64,000 nt of DNA. Origin: Brenneria salicis ATCC 15712 = DSM 30166. GTDB lineage: Bacteria; Pseudomonadota; Gammaproteobacteria; Enterobacterales; Enterobacteriaceae. This document shows positions 51,631 through 60,588 of the stretch, piece by piece (within the stretch, counting starts at the first letter, position 1; the number at the start of each line of letters is the position of its first letter). Location: NCBI RefSeq assembly GCF_003315515.1, contig NZ_QNRY01000003.1, forward strand, positions 62,001-126,000, read 5' to 3'. A program made the translations under genes and the position numbers. Below the pieces are notes generated by a model. The model was given only the letters and a program-made list of their open reading frames with translations. It was not told where the DNA came from and searched no databases.

Positions 51631-51673
51631 TTGATAGAGATCAAGTCTGTTAACTTAAATTACTCCTTACCAT
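51631..51673 (+). promoter_or_regulatory. FNR box and class II promoter of the hyb cluster
   Basis: TTGATAGAGATCAA at 51631-51644 matches the FNR consensus TTGAT-N4-ATCAA at every defined base. A class II arrangement would place the -10 near 51668; TACCAT at 51668-51673 fits 4 of 6 bases. Transcription would start near 51680, about 46 bp before hybO. This points to anaerobic induction of the hydrogenase. Confidence 0.82.
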
Positions 51674-51677
51674 ACCC

Positions 51678-51694
51678 ACACACATACTGTGTGT
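51678..51694. repeat. 17-bp palindrome in the hybO leader
   Basis: ACACACA-TAC-TGTGTGT has perfect 7-bp arms. It starts at about the predicted transcription start and ends 31 bp before hybO. It may be an operator or an RNA hairpin. Confidence 0.75.
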
Positions 51695-51725
51695 TACTCC
51701 GTTCAGGTACAGGAGAATAATAAAA

Positions 51726-52865
51726 ATGAGTGGGGAAAATTTACGGCTTTCCCATCATGGCGTGACTCGCCGTGATTTTATGAAGTTATGTGCGGCACTG
51801 GCGGCATCAATGGGATTGGCGGATTGCGCAGCGGCAGAGATTGCCAAGTCAATCAGTGCTCCTCAGCGCCCGCCGGTTATCTGGATCGGCGCGCAGGAGT
51901 GCACCGGGTGTACGGAAAGCCTGTTGCGGGCAACGCATCCAACCATTGAAACTCTGTTGTTGAATACCATCTCGCTGGAATATCACGAAGTGCTTTCCGC
52001 CGCCTTCGGCGAGCAGGCGGAAGAAAACAAACATCGTGCCGTTGAACAATATAAAGGGAAATTTGTTCTGGTGGTTGATGGCTCGATACCGATGAAGGAT
52101 GGCGGTATCTATTGCATGGTGGCGGGCAAGCCGATTGTAGATCATATCCGCGCAGCGGCGGAACATGCCGCCGCCATTATCGCCATCGGTTCCTGTTCGG
52201 CCTGGGGCGGCGTACCGGCGGCAGGCGTCAACCCAACCGGCGCCGTCAGTTTGCAGGATGTGCTGCCCGGCAAGACGGTCATCAATATTCCGGGTTGTCC
52301 GCCGAATCCCCATAATTTCCTCGCCACCGTCGCCCACATCATCACTTACCAACGTCCGCCCGCCCTGGATGCCGAGGGGCGGCCTACCTTTGCCTACGGG
52401 CGCCTGATCCATGAAAACTGCGAACGGCGGCCGCATTTCGACGCCGGACGTTTTGCCAAAGAGTTTGGTGATGAAGGCCATCGGCAAGGATGGTGCCTCT
52501 ACCATCTGGGCTGTAAAGGCCCGGAAACGTACGGCAACTGTCCGACGCTGGAATTTTGCGACGTGGGCGGCGGCATCTGGCCGGTGGGGATCGGACATCC
52601 CTGCTACGGCTGTAATGAGAAAGGGATCGGGTTTACCAAAGGTATCTTCCAACTGGCCAACGTAGAAAATCCCACGCCGCGCGTCGAAAAACCGGACATC
52701 CATCGTCCGGAAGGCGGCGAGATATCGGCGACGGCCGTCGGGTTGATTGGCGGCGTACTGGGGGTGGTGGGCGGCGTCAGTCTGATGACCGTGCGTGAGT
52801 TGGGGCGTCAGCAAAAGCAGAGCCAAAGCCAGCAAGACGCCGGAAACGGACCCCGGGAGGGTTAA
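51726..52865 (+). CDS. hybO: hydrogenase-2 small subunit HybO
   Basis: HybO is the Fe-S small subunit of the periplasm-facing [NiFe] hydrogenase 2, which oxidises hydrogen and feeds menaquinone. A Tat signal is visible: R15 R16 D F M K in TRRDFMKLC, then a hydrophobic stretch. Cluster ligands include ECTGCTESLLR, GSCSAWGG, GCPPNPHNF and the CLYHLGCKGPETYGNCP / HPCYGCNEKG region. A C-terminal membrane anchor lies at about residues 337-358. The length is 379 aa (E. coli 372). AGGAG lies 11 bp before ATG 51726. Export must occur with folded HybC. Confidence 0.97.
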   Translation: MSGENLRLSHHGVTRRDFMKLCAALAASMGLADCAAAEIAKSISAPQRPPVIWIGAQECTGCTESLLRATHPTIETLLLNTISLEYHEVLSAAFGEQAEENKHRAVEQYKGKFVLVVDGSIPMKDGGIYCMVAGKPIVDHIRAAAEHAAAIIAIGSCSAWGGVPAAGVNPTGAVSLQDVLPGKTVINIPGCPPNPHNFLATVAHIITYQRPPALDAEGRPTFAYGRLIHENCERRPHFDAGRFAKEFGDEGHRQGWCLYHLGCKGPETYGNCPTLEFCDVGGGIWPVGIGHPCYGCNEKGIGFTKGIFQLANVENPTPRVEKPDIHRPEGGEISATAVGLIGGVLGVVGGVSLMTVRELGRQQKQSQSQQDAGNGPREG

Positions 52866-52868
52866 GCC

Positions 52869-53897
52869 GTGAACAGACGCAATTTTTTCAAACTGGCTTC
52901 CGCCAGTGCGTTACTGGTCGGTAAGCCATTGACCAGCCAGGCCGCGGCGCAGAACAAACCGCCGATCCCCGGCGCGTTGGGTATGTTGTATGACTCAACA
53001 CTGTGCGTCGGCTGTCAGGCGTGCGTGACCGAATGTCAATTGGTCAACCAATCGGCCTACAATCCTGACAGCAAGATCTATGCGGGCGGTTCGGCAATCT
53101 GGTCCAACAATGACAAGCTGAGTCCTTACACCAATAACATCATCCAGGTATGGCGCTCCGGCGACGGGAAAAACAAGGATCAGGCCGACAACGGCTACGC
53201 CTACATCAAGAAACAGTGCATGCATTGCGTCGATCCCAACTGCGTATCGGTCTGTCCGGTCACGGCCCTGAAGAAAGACGCCAAAACCGGCGTGGTGCAC
53301 TACGACGCCAGCATTTGCACCGGCTGTCGTTACTGCATGGTGGCCTGTCCGTTCAATATCCCCAAATATGACTATGAAAATCCGTTCGGCAAACTGCATA
53401 AATGCGAACTGTGTAATCAGCAGGGGCTGGAACGCCTGGATAAAGGCGGCCTGCCGGGTTGTGTGGATGTCTGTCCGACAGGCGCGGTGATTTTTGGCAC
53501 GCGTGAAGAATTATTAGCCGAAGCGAAACATCGTTTGTCATTGCAGGCGGGAGAAGAGTACCGCTATCCGCGTCAGACGCTGGCGAAAAAGGATACCTAT
53601 CTCCACACCGTAGCGAAATACGATAAGCATGTTTACGGCGAAAAAGAGGCCGGCGGTACGCAGGTGCTGGTGCTGGCGGGCGTGCCTTACCAGAATCTGG
53701 ATCTGCCGGAACTGGCCGAGCTTTCCACCGGCGCCCGCTCCGAAAATATCCAGCACACACTCTACAAAGGCATGGTGTTGCCGCTGGCGGTGCTGGCCGG
53801 GCTATCGGTTCTGGTGCATCGCAACACCCGGTCTGACCGGGCGGATCACCACCCGGAAGCCGATAGGAAAAAGGAGGACAATCATGACGGCGCATAA
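52869..53897 (+). CDS. hybA: hydrogenase-2 Fe-S electron-transfer subunit HybA
   Basis: HybA carries electrons from HybO to HybB on the periplasmic side. The N-terminus is a second Tat signal (NRRNFFKLA). Four [4Fe-4S] motifs are seen: [37 protein letters not shown] and CELC with CVDVCP. A C-terminal membrane helix lies at about 303-320 ([16 protein letters not shown]). The start is GTG 52869, three bases after the hybO stop. The length is 342 aa (E. coli 328). The stop overlaps hybB by 14 bp. Confidence 0.96.
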   Translation: MNRRNFFKLASASALLVGKPLTSQAAAQNKPPIPGALGMLYDSTLCVGCQACVTECQLVNQSAYNPDSKIYAGGSAIWSNNDKLSPYTNNIIQVWRSGDGKNKDQADNGYAYIKKQCMHCVDPNCVSVCPVTALKKDAKTGVVHYDASICTGCRYCMVACPFNIPKYDYENPFGKLHKCELCNQQGLERLDKGGLPGCVDVCPTGAVIFGTREELLAEAKHRLSLQAGEEYRYPRQTLAKKDTYLHTVAKYDKHVYGEKEAGGTQVLVLAGVPYQNLDLPELAELSTGARSENIQHTLYKGMVLPLAVLAGLSVLVHRNTRSDRADHHPEADRKKEDNHDGA

Positions 53898-55083
53898 AGC
53901 GAGTCCATTAGGCGGACGTCTGGTCAGTTGGCCGATCATGTTGCTGGCGCCGTTTATCGTGCTGTGCGCGCTACTGATCGTAAAACGTCTGGTGTTTGGA
54001 ATTGGCGATGTCGCGGCGCTCAATGGCGGCTACCCGTGGGGGATTTGGATCGCGTTCGATCTGCTGGTAGGCACCGGTTTTGCCTGCGGCGGCTGGGCGC
54101 TGGCCTGGGCGGTCTATGTGTTTAACCGTGGAGAATATCATCCGCTGGTGCGTCCGGCGCTGTTGGCCAGCTTGTTCGGTTATTCGCTCGGCGGGCTGTC
54201 GATCACCATCGATGTAGGACGCTACTGGAATCTGCCGTACTTTTTTATTCCGGGCTTTTTCAATACCTCATCGGTGCTGTTTGAAACCGCGGTCTGTATG
54301 ACGATCTACATCGGCGTCATGGCGTTGGAGTTCGCGCCGGTGATATGTGAACGCATGGGATGGAAAGTCTCGCTCAAGCGTCTGAACAACGTGATGTTCT
54401 TTATCATTGCGTTGGGCGCGCTGTTGCCGACCATGCACCAGTCATCGATGGGTTCATTGATGATTTCCGCCGGCTATAAAGTTCATCCGCTGTGGCAGAG
54501 CTATGAGTTATTACCGCTGTTCTCGCTGCTGACCGCCTTCATCATGGGTTTTTCCATCGTGATGTTTGAAGGTTCGCTGGCGCAGGCCGGATTAAAAGGG
54601 CGCGGGCCGAATGAAAAACACCTGTTTGCCCGTTTGACGCAAATCATTCAGGTTCTGCTGTTGCTGTTTGTGATATTGCGGTTCGGCGAATTAATCTGGA
54701 ATGACAAAGTGGGCTATCTGTTTAAAAGCGATCGTTTTGCGATAACGTTCTGGTGTGAAGCGGCGCTGATGATCTTCCCGCTGGTGGCGTTCCGTTTCCA
54801 ACGCTTCCGCCACGATTCACGCCTGCTATTCATGGGCGCGTTGAGCCTGTTGTTCGGCGCGGCCTTATGGCGGCTGAGTTATTCCTTGCTGGCTTTCAAC
54901 CCCGGCGGCGGCTATCACTATTTCCCCGCGACGGCGGAAGTGTTGATCTCCATCGGTTTTGTGGCGATTGAAGTCTGCGCCTACATCTTGTTAATCCGGC
55001 TGTTGCCGGTACTTCCCGCGCTGGAAGGCGTTCATAAGAATTATCAGGCCGAGGTAAAGCATGAGCCAACGCATCACCATTGA
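53884..55083 (+). CDS. hybB: hydrogenase-2 membrane subunit HybB
   Basis: HybB is the NrfD-like integral membrane subunit that passes electrons to menaquinone and is linked to proton-motive force. About ten hydrophobic segments are visible. Strongly conserved blocks are [54 protein letters not shown] and [18 protein letters not shown] long in-frame extension to 53629 overlaps hybA in another frame and is not real; ATG 53884 follows AAAGGAGG. The protein is 399 aa. The end overlaps hybC by 23 bp. Confidence 0.96.
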   Translation: MTAHKASPLGGRLVSWPIMLLAPFIVLCALLIVKRLVFGIGDVAALNGGYPWGIWIAFDLLVGTGFACGGWALAWAVYVFNRGEYHPLVRPALLASLFGYSLGGLSITIDVGRYWNLPYFFIPGFFNTSSVLFETAVCMTIYIGVMALEFAPVICERMGWKVSLKRLNNVMFFIIALGALLPTMHQSSMGSLMISAGYKVHPLWQSYELLPLFSLLTAFIMGFSIVMFEGSLAQAGLKGRGPNEKHLFARLTQIIQVLLLLFVILRFGELIWNDKVGYLFKSDRFAITFWCEAALMIFPLVAFRFQRFRHDSRLLFMGALSLLFGAALWRLSYSLLAFNPGGGYHYFPATAEVLISIGFVAIEVCAYILLIRLLPVLPALEGVHKNYQAEVKHEPTHHH

Positions 55084-56767
55084 TCCTATTACTCGTATCG
55101 AGGGACACCTGCGCATTGACTGCGAAATCGAACAGGGGAAAGTCACCAAGGCCTGGTCATCCGGCACCATGTGGCGCGGTATGGAAGAAATCGTCAAAGG
55201 TCAGGACCCGCGCGACGCGTGGATGATTGTGCAGCGTATCTGCGGCGTATGCACCACGGTGCATGCCATTGCTTCCGTGCGTGCGGTGGAAAATGCCCTG
55301 CAACTGAATGTGCCGGTCAATGCCCAATACATCCGTAACCTGATCCTGGCGGCGCACAGCATCCACGATCATATCGTGCATTTTTATCAGTTGTCCGCGC
55401 TGGACTGGGTGGATGTCACCTCCGCCCTTGACGCTTCGCCGCAAAAAGCGGAAGCGTTGCTGAAAGGGTTATCCGACTGGCCGTTGAACAATGCGGCGGA
55501 ATTCGCCAAAGTGCAGCAAAAGCTGAAAGACTTGGTCGCCAGCGGTCAACTGGGGATTTTCGCCAACGGCTATTGGGGACATCCGGCGATGGCGTTGCCG
55601 CCGGAAGTGAATCTGATTGCGGTCGCCCACTATTTGCAGGCGCTGGAGTGTCAGCGCGACGCCAACCGTATTGTGGCGATCCTCGGCGGCAAGACGCCGC
55701 ACATCCAGAACCTGGCGGTAGGCGGCGTGGCGAACCCGATCAATCTGGATGCGCCCAGCGTGCTGAATCTGGAACGCCTGATGTATGTGAAATCGTTTAT
55801 CGATCGGTTGAGCGACTTTATCGAACAGGTTTACAAAGTGGATTGCGCGGTGATCGCGGCGCACTACCCTGACTGGCTGAGTCTGGGTAAAGGCGCCGAA
55901 CACTATCTCAGCGTCCCGGAACTGCCGACCGATAACCAGGGCGGCAGCTTCCTGTTGGCCGGCGGCTATCTGGAAAACGGCGACGTTGCCAGCTATCGCC
56001 CGATCACCAGCCACACCGATCCCTTTCTGATCGACGGCATCAAGGAAAGCGGCAAACACGCCTGGTATCAGGACGATGAACCGCTGGCGCCATGGGAAGG
56101 ATTGACGCGACCGAACTACACCGGTTGGCAGGATGAAGGCAAATACACCTGGGTGAAAGCGCCGACCTTCTACGGCAAGACGGTTGAGGTGGGGCCGCTG
56201 GCATGGCTGCTGTGCAGTCTGGCGGCCAAACATCAGGATACCGAAGCCCACTATGCGCAGGTGGCGGCGGCCTACCAGACACTGACGGGACAAGCGCTGA
56301 AAGAGGAACACCTGCATTCCACATTGGGCCGGGTGATCGGCCGTACCGTGCATTGTTGCGTGTTGAAGGATACGCTGGCGCAGCAATGGCAGGCGCTGGT
56401 CGCCAACATTGGCAACGGCGATCACCAGACGTTTATCAAACCTGATTTATCGCCGGATACCGAGTTCCGCGGCGTCGGGTTTGGGGAAATGCCGCGCGGC
56501 ATGCTGTCGCATTGGATCGTCTTCAAAAACGGTAAAATCACCAACTATCAGGCGGTGGTGCCTACAACCTGGACATCCGGGCCGCGTAACTTTGAGGGGG
56601 TTGCCGGCCCTTACGAACAGTCGCTGGTGGGTACGCCGATCGCCGATCCGCATAAACCGCTGGAAGTGGTGCGAACCATCCACTCGTTTGATCCGTGTAT
56701 GTCCTGTGCGGTGCATATCGTGGATACGGTTGACGGCAGCGAAGTGACGCGGGTTAAGGTGCTGTGA
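55061..56767 (+). CDS. hybC: hydrogenase-2 large subunit HybC
   Basis: HybC holds the NiFe(CN)2CO active site. The four nickel cysteines are in RICGVC (C61, C64) and DPCMSCAVH (C546, C549). The 16 residues after H552 form the C-terminal peptide removed by HybD after nickel insertion. The length is 568 aa, one more than E. coli. It has no signal of its own and is exported with HybO. The TGATG junction couples it to hybD. Confidence 0.97.
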   Translation: MSQRITIDPITRIEGHLRIDCEIEQGKVTKAWSSGTMWRGMEEIVKGQDPRDAWMIVQRICGVCTTVHAIASVRAVENALQLNVPVNAQYIRNLILAAHSIHDHIVHFYQLSALDWVDVTSALDASPQKAEALLKGLSDWPLNNAAEFAKVQQKLKDLVASGQLGIFANGYWGHPAMALPPEVNLIAVAHYLQALECQRDANRIVAILGGKTPHIQNLAVGGVANPINLDAPSVLNLERLMYVKSFIDRLSDFIEQVYKVDCAVIAAHYPDWLSLGKGAEHYLSVPELPTDNQGGSFLLAGGYLENGDVASYRPITSHTDPFLIDGIKESGKHAWYQDDEPLAPWEGLTRPNYTGWQDEGKYTWVKAPTFYGKTVEVGPLAWLLCSLAAKHQDTEAHYAQVAAAYQTLTGQALKEEHLHSTLGRVIGRTVHCCVLKDTLAQQWQALVANIGNGDHQTFIKPDLSPDTEFRGVGFGEMPRGMLSHWIVFKNGKITNYQAVVPTTWTSGPRNFEGVAGPYEQSLVGTPIADPHKPLEVVRTIHSFDPCMSCAVHIVDTVDGSEVTRVKVL

Positions 56768-57285
56768 TGAACATACTGGTGTTGGGGGTGGGCAATCTGC
56801 TGTTAAGTGATGAGGCCATTGGGGTGCGGATCGTGGAAGCGTTGGCGCAGCGTTATACGTTTGCGCCGCCCATCGACATCGTTGATGGCGGCACCTGCGG
56901 ACTGGAACTGATGGACGCGATGGCAAAACGCGATCACCTGATCGTCGCCGATGCGGTGCTGACCGGGCAAGCGCCAGGCACGGTGACGATACTGCGCGAC
57001 AGCGAAGTGCCTGCGCTGTTTACCCGCAAAATTTCCCCGCACCAGTTGGGTTTATCCGATGTGCTGATGGCGTTGCAACTGACGGAGGAATTTCCGCGCC
57101 GACTAACGCTGATTGGCGTCGAACCCGCTTCTCTGGAAGTACATATCGGTTTGAGTGCAACGGTAAAACAGGCGCTGGAGCCTGCGTTACAACAGGTTGT
57201 CGCCGCATTGCGGCAAAGCGGCGTTACGGTGAGTGAACGAGGCGAGGTCTGGAGTGAAGAGGTCGATAGTGAACAGCACATCTGA
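56767..57285 (+). CDS. hybD: hydrogenase-2 maturation endopeptidase HybD
   Basis: HybD is the nickel-sensing protease that cleaves the HybC C-terminal peptide. Nickel ligands expected in the family are present: Glu in LLLSDEAIGVR, Asp in LIVADAVL and His in KISPHQLGLSD. The ATG at 56767 overlaps the hybC stop by one base; a GTG at 56764 in frame is less likely. The length is 172 aa (E. coli 164), with a longer acidic C-terminus that overlaps the start of hybE. Confidence 0.95.
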   Translation: MNILVLGVGNLLLSDEAIGVRIVEALAQRYTFAPPIDIVDGGTCGLELMDAMAKRDHLIVADAVLTGQAPGTVTILRDSEVPALFTRKISPHQLGLSDVLMALQLTEEFPRRLTLIGVEPASLEVHIGLSATVKQALEPALQQVVAALRQSGVTVSERGEVWSEEVDSEQHI

Positions 57286-57810
57286 TGTGACCGATGTGCA
57301 CCGGATAGCGGGTGAGCGCAATGCAACGTCGTCCATTGTGCGTCATGATGAACATCCGGCAGCGTGGCTGGAGCGGATGTTTACGACGATTGCCGATGAA
57401 AAAATGCGTTCGTTGCCGTTTTTTCGTGTGGGCATCCCGGTGCGCGCCTGCGGTTTTACCCTATTTGAGCAGCAGTGGGTCGGTTGTCTGCTGACGCCCT
57501 GGATGATGAGTTTGCTGGTTCTTCCGGGGCCAGGGCAGGTCTGGCCGGACAGGACGTGGCCGATCGTCTGGGGCTGGCGCTCCCTTGCGGGAATGTGACG
57601 TTTATCGTTGGCGAGATGGCGGGAAAGCAATATCTGTCCTGCTCGCTGATGTCGCCCATCAATAGCCGGTTACGCGCGGAGCAGGCGGTTTCACTGGCTG
57701 AGCAGAGTGCGAAAATGGCGCTGTCGTTGCCGGTGGCGGATACCGATGCGCCGCATAACCGCCGTCGCCGCGAACTGTTTAGCCGAAACCGGAGTGAACC
57801 ACATGCATGA
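57269..57810 (+). pseudogene. hybE: hybE, split by a frameshift
   Basis: HybE is a chaperone that binds the hydrogenase-2 subunits before Tat export. The gene starts at GTG 57269 with GAAGAGG six bases upstream, and the first frame encodes FFRVGIPVRACGFTLFEQQWVGCLLTPWMMSLLVLPGPGQVWPDR. At about 57554-57556 the homology moves to the -1 frame, continuing VADRLGLALPCGNVTFIVGEM and KQYLSCSLMSPINSRL to the stop at 57810. A one-base loss in the codon after GACAGG explains the shift exactly; restoring one base gives about 180 aa (E. coli 162). No slippery heptamer is present, so programmed frameshifting is unlikely. A sequencing error remains possible. Confidence 0.85.
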
Positions 57811-58144
57811 AATTTCCATGTGCTACAACGCGCTGGAATTGATTGAGCAGCAGGCGCGTCAACATCAGGCCCGCCGGGTCACTGAAGTCTGGCTGGAAGT
57901 GGGGGCGCTCTCCTGTATTGAAGAGAGCGCGCTGCGTTTTTGTTTCGCGTCCGTCTGTCGGCAAACGCTGGCGGAAGGTTGCCGATTGCATATCGCCATC
58001 CGCCCGGCCAAAGCCTGGTGCTGGGAATGCAGTGCGGTTATCGACGTGATTGAGCATGGCGCCGGATGTCCGGTTTGCGGCAGTTATAATCTGCGCGTTG
58101 ATGACGGCGACAGTCTGCAAATCAAACAGTTGGCGATCGAGTAA
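57803..58144 (+). CDS. hybF: hydrogenase nickel-insertion protein HybF (HypA family)
   Basis: HybF is the hydrogenase-2-type HypA that hands nickel to the large subunit with HypB. The N-terminus MHEISMCYNALELIEQQA provides the nickel-binding Met-His-Glu. The zinc site is CWECS and CPVCGS. It is 113 aa and closer to HybF than HypA in the CxEESALRF and GDSLQIKQ regions. ATG 57803 overlaps the end of hybE. It is the only hypA-type gene in the window. Confidence 0.94.
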   Translation: MHEISMCYNALELIEQQARQHQARRVTEVWLEVGALSCIEESALRFCFASVCRQTLAEGCRLHIAIRPAKAWCWECSAVIDVIEHGAGCPVCGSYNLRVDDGDSLQIKQLAIE

Positions 58145-58189
58145 CGGCTTTTTAAGCTTTCTGAAGATTGATAGCGGGAGGAGATCCCT

Positions 58190-59206
58190 ATGTGTAGCAC
58201 ATGCGGTTGCGGTGAAGGAGAGCGCAAAATCGAAGGTGACGAGCATCATCACAAAAACCATCACGATCACGGGCATGACCACGAGCATAGCCATGACCAT
58301 CATCACGGCGGCAAGATTAAGGGTCGCTGCGTGATTATCCATCACCACCATTATCATGGCGATGTCCATAACCACTACTATGCTTTACCGCCTAAAGGCG
58401 TACAGGCTTTGCCGCCTAAGATCGTAAAGGGGGCGAAGCCGATGAAACAAAACGACGCCGAAGAGGGCGACGCGGCGTTTCAGCCAGAGGTCAATGAACA
58501 GGATCTGCATTACGGACAAGGCGCGGCGGGAACCCATGCGCCGGGGATCGGGCAGCAACGCCTGTTACAGATTGAAATGGACGTGCTGAGCAAAAATAAC
58601 CATCTGGCGGAACATAACCGGGAACATTTTAACGCGCAGAATATTCTGGCGCTGAATCTGGTTTCCAGCCCCGGTTCAGGTAAAACCACGTTGCTGACGG
58701 CGACGCTGAACCATATCGGGCAGCAGATGCCTTGCGCGGTGATCGAGGGCGATCAGCAAACCACCCATGACGCGGAGCGCATTCGGGCAACGGGCGTGGC
58801 GGCTATTCAGGTGAATACCGGCAAGGGATGCCATCTGGATGCGCAGATGGTGCATGATGCGGCCCATCGTCTGCAATTGGCGGATAACACTCTGCTGTTT
58901 ATCGAGAATGTCGGCAATCTGGTGTGTCCGGCTGGGTTTGATCTGGGCGAACGCGCTAAAGTCGCGGTGCTGTCGGTGACCGAAGGTGAAGATAAACCGC
59001 TGAAATATCCGCATATGTTCGCGGCGTCGTCGCTGATGATTGTGAATAAAATCGATCTGCTGCCTTATCTGGATTTCAATCTGGAAGCCTGTGTCGCCAA
59101 CGCCCGGCGCGTCAACCCGGAAATTCAGGTCATCGCGTTATCCGCCCGTACCGGCGAAGGGATGGAAGCATGGCTTGATTGGCTGGAGGCGCAGCGATGT
59201 GCCTAG
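58190..59206 (+). CDS. hypB: hydrogenase nickel-incorporation GTPase HypB, His-rich form
   Basis: HypB is the GTPase that, with HypA/HybF, loads nickel onto hydrogenase precursors. The N-terminal CSTCGCG is the high-affinity nickel site. Unlike E. coli HypB (290 aa), this 338-residue protein has a His-rich insert: 20 histidines between residues 19 and 62, in two clusters (19-39 and 51-62). The P-loop SSPGSGKTT is at 159-167, the switch EGDQQTTHD follows, and the G-domain NKIDLLP is present. It begins at ATG 58190 after GGAGGAGATCCCT. It overlaps hybG by 10 bp. Confidence 0.95.
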   Translation: MCSTCGCGEGERKIEGDEHHHKNHHDHGHDHEHSHDHHHGGKIKGRCVIIHHHHYHGDVHNHYYALPPKGVQALPPKIVKGAKPMKQNDAEEGDAAFQPEVNEQDLHYGQGAAGTHAPGIGQQRLLQIEMDVLSKNNHLAEHNREHFNAQNILALNLVSSPGSGKTTLLTATLNHIGQQMPCAVIEGDQQTTHDAERIRATGVAAIQVNTGKGCHLDAQMVHDAAHRLQLADNTLLFIENVGNLVCPAGFDLGERAKVAVLSVTEGEDKPLKYPHMFAASSLMIVNKIDLLPYLDFNLEACVANARRVNPEIQVIALSARTGEGMEAWLDWLEAQRCA

Positions 59207-59484
59207 GCATTCCGGGAAAAGTGGTTTCTGTCGGCGAGGATATTTACCAACCGGCGTATGTTGATGTCTGCGGGGTACAGCGAGCGGTCAATATCGCGCT
59301 GGTTTGTGAGGATTCTCCCGCCGATCTGGTGGGACAATGGGTGTTGGTGCATGTCGGTTTCGCCATGAGCCTGCTGGATGAACAGGAGGCGCGGGATACG
59401 CTGGAAGCGCTGCAATCCATGCGTGCCGTCGGGCTGGAACTGGATGAATGGCGGCAAAGCGGAGAGGTTCATGCAATACGTTGA
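59197..59484 (+). CDS. hybG: hydrogenase maturation chaperone HybG (HypC family)
   Basis: This HypC-family chaperone binds HypD and the large-subunit precursor, carrying the Fe(CN)2CO unit. The N-terminal MCLGIPGKV supplies the essential Cys2. [25 protein letters not shown] and [17 protein letters not shown] are closer to HybG than HypC. The length is 95 aa, with about 12 extra C-terminal residues compared with E. coli HybG (82). It overlaps both hypB and hypD, so translation is coupled. Confidence 0.93.
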   Translation: MCLGIPGKVVSVGEDIYQPAYVDVCGVQRAVNIALVCEDSPADLVGQWVLVHVGFAMSLLDEQEARDTLEALQSMRAVGLELDEWRQSGEVHAIR

Positions 59485-60586
59485 TGAGTTCCGCGATCCC
59501 GAACTGGCGAAAGCCGTGTTGCAACGCATTCGGGCGCTGGTCGCGGAGATGCCGCAGTTGCGGCAACGCCCGTTGCAACTGATGGAAGTGTGCGGCGGCC
59601 ATACCCACGCGATCTTCAAGTTTGGACTGGATCGGTTGTTGCCGCCGGAAATCGAATTTATCCACGGTCCGGGCTGCCCGGTGTGCGTATTGCCGATGGG
59701 ACGGATTGATGCCTGTCTGGAAATTGCCGCGCATCCTGAGGTGATCTTTTGTACTTTCGGCGATGCCATGCGCGTGCCGGGGCGCAACGGATCGCTACAG
59801 GACGCGCGTCGTCATGGCGCCGACGTGCGCATGGTTTATTCGCCGCTGGATGCGTTGCTGCTGGCGGAGAAAAACCCTGATCGTCAGGTGGTGTTTTTCG
59901 GCCTGGGATTTGAAACCACCATGCCGAGCACCGCGCTGACATTGCAACAGGCCAAACGCCGCCACATCAACAACTTTAGCCTGTTCTGTCAGCACATTAC
60001 CATTGTCCCTACGTTGAACAGTCTGCTGATGCAACCTGACCTGCGCATTGACGGTTTTTTGGCGCCGGGGCATGTCAGTATGGTGATTGGCGCGTATCCT
60101 TATCAAGCGTTGTGTGATCGGTTCCATAAGCCGTTCGTGGTCACCGGGTTTGAACCGCTGGACATTTTGCAGGCGCTGTTGATGCTGGTCAGCCAGATTC
60201 ACGCCGGACGTTGCGAGGTGGAAAATCAGTATCGCCGCATTGTGCCGGATGGCGGCAACCCATTGGCACAGCAAGCCATGCAAGACGTTTTTACCACCAA
60301 ATCCAGCAGCGAATGGCGCGGTCTGGGAGAAATAGCCCAGTCCGGTATGCAACTGCGCGAGGCGTATGCCGATTTTGATGCCGAGCGCCGGTTCAAACCC
60401 CGGCAGCAGCGGGTGGCTGATGAACCGGGATCGCGCTGCGGCGATGTCCTGACCGGGCGCTGCAAACCCGCGGATTGTCCGCTGTTTGCCCAACGCTGCA
60501 CGCCGCAGAATGCTATCGGGGCATTGATGGTGTCCTCCGAGGGCGCGTGCGCGGCTTATTATCAGTATCGGCGGGAGTGTGCCTGA
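59471..60586 (+). CDS. hypD: hydrogenase maturation protein HypD
   Basis: HypD is the [4Fe-4S] scaffold on which iron, cyanide and carbon monoxide ligands are assembled. Conserved motifs are [36 protein letters not shown] and the C-terminal cysteine region from [27 protein letters not shown] 59471 overlaps hybG by 14 bp; the open frame extends upstream but in hybG sequence. The length is 371 aa (E. coli 373). Confidence 0.96.
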   Translation: MQYVDEFRDPELAKAVLQRIRALVAEMPQLRQRPLQLMEVCGGHTHAIFKFGLDRLLPPEIEFIHGPGCPVCVLPMGRIDACLEIAAHPEVIFCTFGDAMRVPGRNGSLQDARRHGADVRMVYSPLDALLLAEKNPDRQVVFFGLGFETTMPSTALTLQQAKRRHINNFSLFCQHITIVPTLNSLLMQPDLRIDGFLAPGHVSMVIGAYPYQALCDRFHKPFVVTGFEPLDILQALLMLVSQIHAGRCEVENQYRRIVPDGGNPLAQQAMQDVFTTKSSSEWRGLGEIAQSGMQLREAYADFDAERRFKPRQQRVADEPGSRCGDVLTGRCKPADCPLFAQRCTPQNAIGALMVSSEGACAAYYQYRRECA

Positions 60587-60588
60587 AA

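Larger units (their letters stand above)
51100..51725 (+). promoter_or_regulatory. region between ybiT and hybO
   Basis: This 626-bp AT-rich stretch has no convincing gene. Near its left end GGGCAGCACGG-N5-CCGTCGCTGCC followed by TTTCT (51133-51165) is a probable terminator for ybiT. Near its right end are a perfect FNR box (51631-51644) and a 17-bp palindrome (51678-51694), listed separately. The middle part holds only AT-rich DNA, as is common upstream of anaerobically induced operons. Confidence 0.7.

Noticed and set aside
53629-53883. 85-codon N-terminal extension of hybB
   Set aside because: It is Trp/Arg/Cys-rich, out of frame with hybA, and absent from the HybB family. The real start at 53884 has a good ribosome binding site.
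57548-57562. Programmed -1 ribosomal frameshift in hybE
   Set aside because: No slippery heptamer or downstream pseudoknot is seen at the junction, and family members are single-frame. A one-base deletion or sequencing error fits better.
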